A stretch of 8,509 nt of DNA from Gammaproteobacteria bacterium (GTDB taxonomy: Bacteria > Pseudomonadota > Gammaproteobacteria > HK1), in NCBI GenBank assembly GCA_020444775.1, contig JAGRHX010000901.1:1-8509 (forward strand), in the 5' to 3' direction. Below are positions 6,967 to 8,509 of the stretch, in pieces (the stretch's first letter is position 1; every line of letters begins with the position of its first letter). A program made the translations under genes and the position numbers. The notes beneath the pieces were generated by a model, which worked only from the letters and a program-made list of their open reading frames with translations, was not told the origin of the DNA and did no database searches.

Positions 6967-8000
6967 GGCCGCGCGTCCGCCACCGCCCCGTGCAGACCGA
7001 GCAGCGGATCGTCGTCGGTCATGATCAGTACGTGCCGGATGCCCAGTCGGGCACAAAGTCCGCGCGTCCGCTCCAACCGGGTCTCGAGCAATGCCTTGTA
7101 CGCCTCGTTGACCGCCTCGTCCTCGGTGTCGAGGATGCACCCGTGCAGGCCGTCAGTGATCGGGTAGCGGCCGGCCGGTGGCGGTTGCCGCTCGATGGGG
7201 TCGGCGACCTGGACCAACAGCAGATCGGCTCGTTCGCGCAGACGACCCAGCAGGGTCTGGTGCGTATCGTCGAGCTGCAGCCAGTCGCAGAGCAGCACGA
7301 CCTCGCTGGCCGGGCGGATCAACCGACCGGCCTGCTCGAGGGTTCGCGTCAGCAGACCGGCGTCATCGTCCGTGGCCTCGCGCGCCGCGTCCCCTGGCCG
7401 CGCGTCCGGGCCCAGGCGGTCGTGGTCCGGCTCACCGGGGAACCCGTGCCGGCCCATGCGTGCCAGCGCGCGCAGCACGTCCAGCACGCCTCGTTCACCG
7501 GCGGTGGGCTTGCACTCCTGGTGTTGCCCGGCGCGGCTGCACAGGGCGCCGACTCGATGGCCCAGGGCACAGGACTTCCAGGCCAGCACCGCGGCAACCC
7601 GTGCTGTCTGGACCGACTTGAAGCGCACCCGGGTGCCGAAGAACAGGCTCTGACTGAACGGCAGCAGCAGCATCACGGGCCGCTCGCGTTCCTCGTGGAA
7701 TTGCTTGGTGTGTGGACGCGCGGTGCGCGCGGTCACCCGCCAGTCCATGTGGCGGATCTCGTCACCGGCCTGATAGGCCCTGGATTCTGCGTACTCCATG
7801 CCCGGACCACGTCGCCAGCTGGTGCGTGTGCTGGTTCCCGAGCGTGGTCGGCGCGGGCCGCGCCAGGTCGCGAGCTGGCGACACTCGATCAGCTCTTGCA
7901 GGTCCACGTCGACGCCGCGCCGGGGTCGGCTCGGGCCGGGCGCTGTGTCGGCCCGGTCGCCCGTCATGGGCGGTCGACCCCGACGCCCGGTCGCGCTCAT
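6963..8000 (-). CDS. DUF58 domain protein of the MoxR/Bat operon
   Basis: A 345-residue cytoplasmic protein. Residues 1-30 are a disordered Arg/Pro/Gly-rich leader. The DUF58 signature is strong: GPGMEYAESRAYQAGDEIRH (66-84), then MDWRVTARTARPHTKQF (85-101) and EERERPVMLLL (103-113). DUF58 is related to VWA domains, and homologues as I recall them usually continue with an Asp-x-Ser-x-Ser-like motif. Here the stretch is PFSQSLFFGTR (114-124): both serines are present but the first position is Pro114, so metal binding in the usual way is doubtful. A second half (about 216-340) contains PASEVVLLCDWLQL (230-243) and IRHVLIMTDDDPL (321-333), fitting the rest of the fold. ATG 8000-7998 overlaps the moxR stop as ATGA; an alternative ATG exists at codon 12, but the overlap favours the first. 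It is expected to interact with MoxR or the VWA subunits; activity unknown. Confidence 0.9.
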   Translation of the reverse strand: MSATGRRGRPPMTGDRADTAPGPSRPRRGVDVDLQELIECRQLATWRGPRRPRSGTSTRTSWRRGPGMEYAESRAYQAGDEIRHMDWRVTARTARPHTKQFHEERERPVMLLLPFSQSLFFGTRVRFKSVQTARVAAVLAWKSCALGHRVGALCSRAGQHQECKPTAGERGVLDVLRALARMGRHGFPGEPDHDRLGPDARPGDAAREATDDDAGLLTRTLEQAGRLIRPASEVVLLCDWLQLDDTHQTLLGRLRERADLLLVQVADPIERQPPPAGRYPITDGLHGCILDTEDEAVNEAYKALLETRLERTRGLCARLGIRHVLIMTDDDPLLGLHGAVADARP

Positions 8001-8509
8001 GGCACGCTGACCCGGTCGAGCAGCGTGCTCACCACCTGCTGGCTGTCCACCCCATCGGCCTGCGCCTCGTAGGTGAGCAGCACGCGGTGCCCGAGCACCT
8101 CATGGGCCACGGCCTGGATGTCCTCCGGGGAGACGTAGTCGCGACCGTGCAGCCAGGCGCGGGCCCTGCTCACCCGGTCCAACGCGATGCTGGCGCGCGG
8201 ACTCGCGCCGAACGCGATCCAGCGGCGCAGGTCGTCGCCATAGCGCTCCGCCTGACGGGTCGCGAGCACCAGCTCGACCAGGTAACGCTCCAGCGCCGGC
8301 GCCAGATGCAGCGCCAGCACCTCGCCACGGGCGGCGAAGATCTGTGCCTGTGAGAGGCGCGACGCCTGCCGCTCGGTCACGATGGCCGGGTCGCCAGTGT
8401 CGTTGCGCGTTACGGACTCGGCACGGACCAGGCGTAGGATCTCGAGCTCGGCCTCGGTGTCCGGGTAGTCGATGCGCACATACAGCAAGAAGCGGTCGAG
8501 CTGCGCCTC
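7997..8509 (-). CDS. moxR: MoxR-family AAA+ ATPase, C-terminal part (cut by window edge)
   Basis: The last 170 codons of a MoxR ATPase; the reading frame is open to the last base of the window, so the Walker A and B region lies outside. The visible part begins EAQLDRFLLYVRIDYP, the post-sensor-1 segment with the conserved LDRF that contributes the Arg finger region in MoxR proteins. It ends in the helical lid domain, with the sensor-2 motif GASPRAS (about 101-107, Arg105), then ALDRVSRARAWLHGRDYVSPEDI and VLGHRVLLTYEAQADG. Family members hydrolyse ATP and act as chaperones that insert metal cofactors into, or remodel, VWA-domain partners encoded next door. As the first visible gene of the coupled operon, it presumably drives action on the two downstream VWA proteins. 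The promoter is not in the window. Confidence 0.95.
   Translation of the reverse strand, partial: EAQLDRFLLYVRIDYPDTEAELEILRLVRAESVTRNDTGDPAIVTERQASRLSQAQIFAARGEVLALHLAPALERYLVELVLATRQAERYGDDLRRWIAFGASPRASIALDRVSRARAWLHGRDYVSPEDIQAVAHEVLGHRVLLTYEAQADGVDSQQVVSTLLDRVSVP

Noticed and set aside
6732..8072. Long open frame (446 codons) on the plus strand across DUF58 and DUF4381
   Set aside because: It is antisense to two recognised genes in a coupled operon; the translation is low-complexity Ala/Arg/Gly-rich with no motif.

Overview
The window comes from a GC-rich bacterial chromosome, most likely a proteobacterium. The gene order moxR - DUF58 - DUF4381 - batA - batB/C fusion - batD is typical of Gammaproteobacteria; the order or genus cannot be fixed from the sequence. 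No mobile elements, RNA genes or CRISPR arrays were seen, and nothing suggests recent transfer.

Layout. Bases 1-371 are noncoding and form the leader of the first gene. They hold a 16-bp tandem repeat at the left edge, a 24-bp interrupted palindrome, a short C/T-rich direct repeat and a very strong Shine-Dalgarno. Bases 372-1448 (+) encode a secreted TRAP-transporter substrate-binding protein (DctP family, resembling the 2-keto acid/carboxylate binders). Bases 1449-1533 are a convergent intergenic space with two hairpins, probably a two-sided terminator without U-tracts. Bases 1534-8509 (-) are six tightly overlapping genes: the C-terminal part of a MoxR AAA+ ATPase (cut by the right edge), a DUF58 protein, a DUF4381 membrane protein, a BatA-type von Willebrand factor A (VWA) protein, a BatB/BatC fusion (VWA plus TPR) and BatD.

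How they work together. The six minus-strand genes look like one translationally coupled unit. Four junctions are 4-nt overlaps (ATGA or GTGA) and the last is a 7-nt overlap. None of the internal starts has a clear Shine-Dalgarno. In this family, MoxR is thought to act as an AAA+ chaperone on metal-binding VWA partners. The two membrane VWA proteins, DUF4381 and BatD would form an envelope complex linked to stress tolerance or maturation of envelope proteins. The precise substrate is unknown. The TRAP binding protein converges on this operon and is probably unrelated to it.

The window is mostly a conventional Bat operon rather than a clearly new system. The points most worth a second look are an in-frame 12-bp tandem repeat giving BatA a basic RKTx-repeat tail, loss of the expected metal-site aspartate in DUF58, and the repeats and palindrome upstream of an apparently stand-alone TRAP binding protein.
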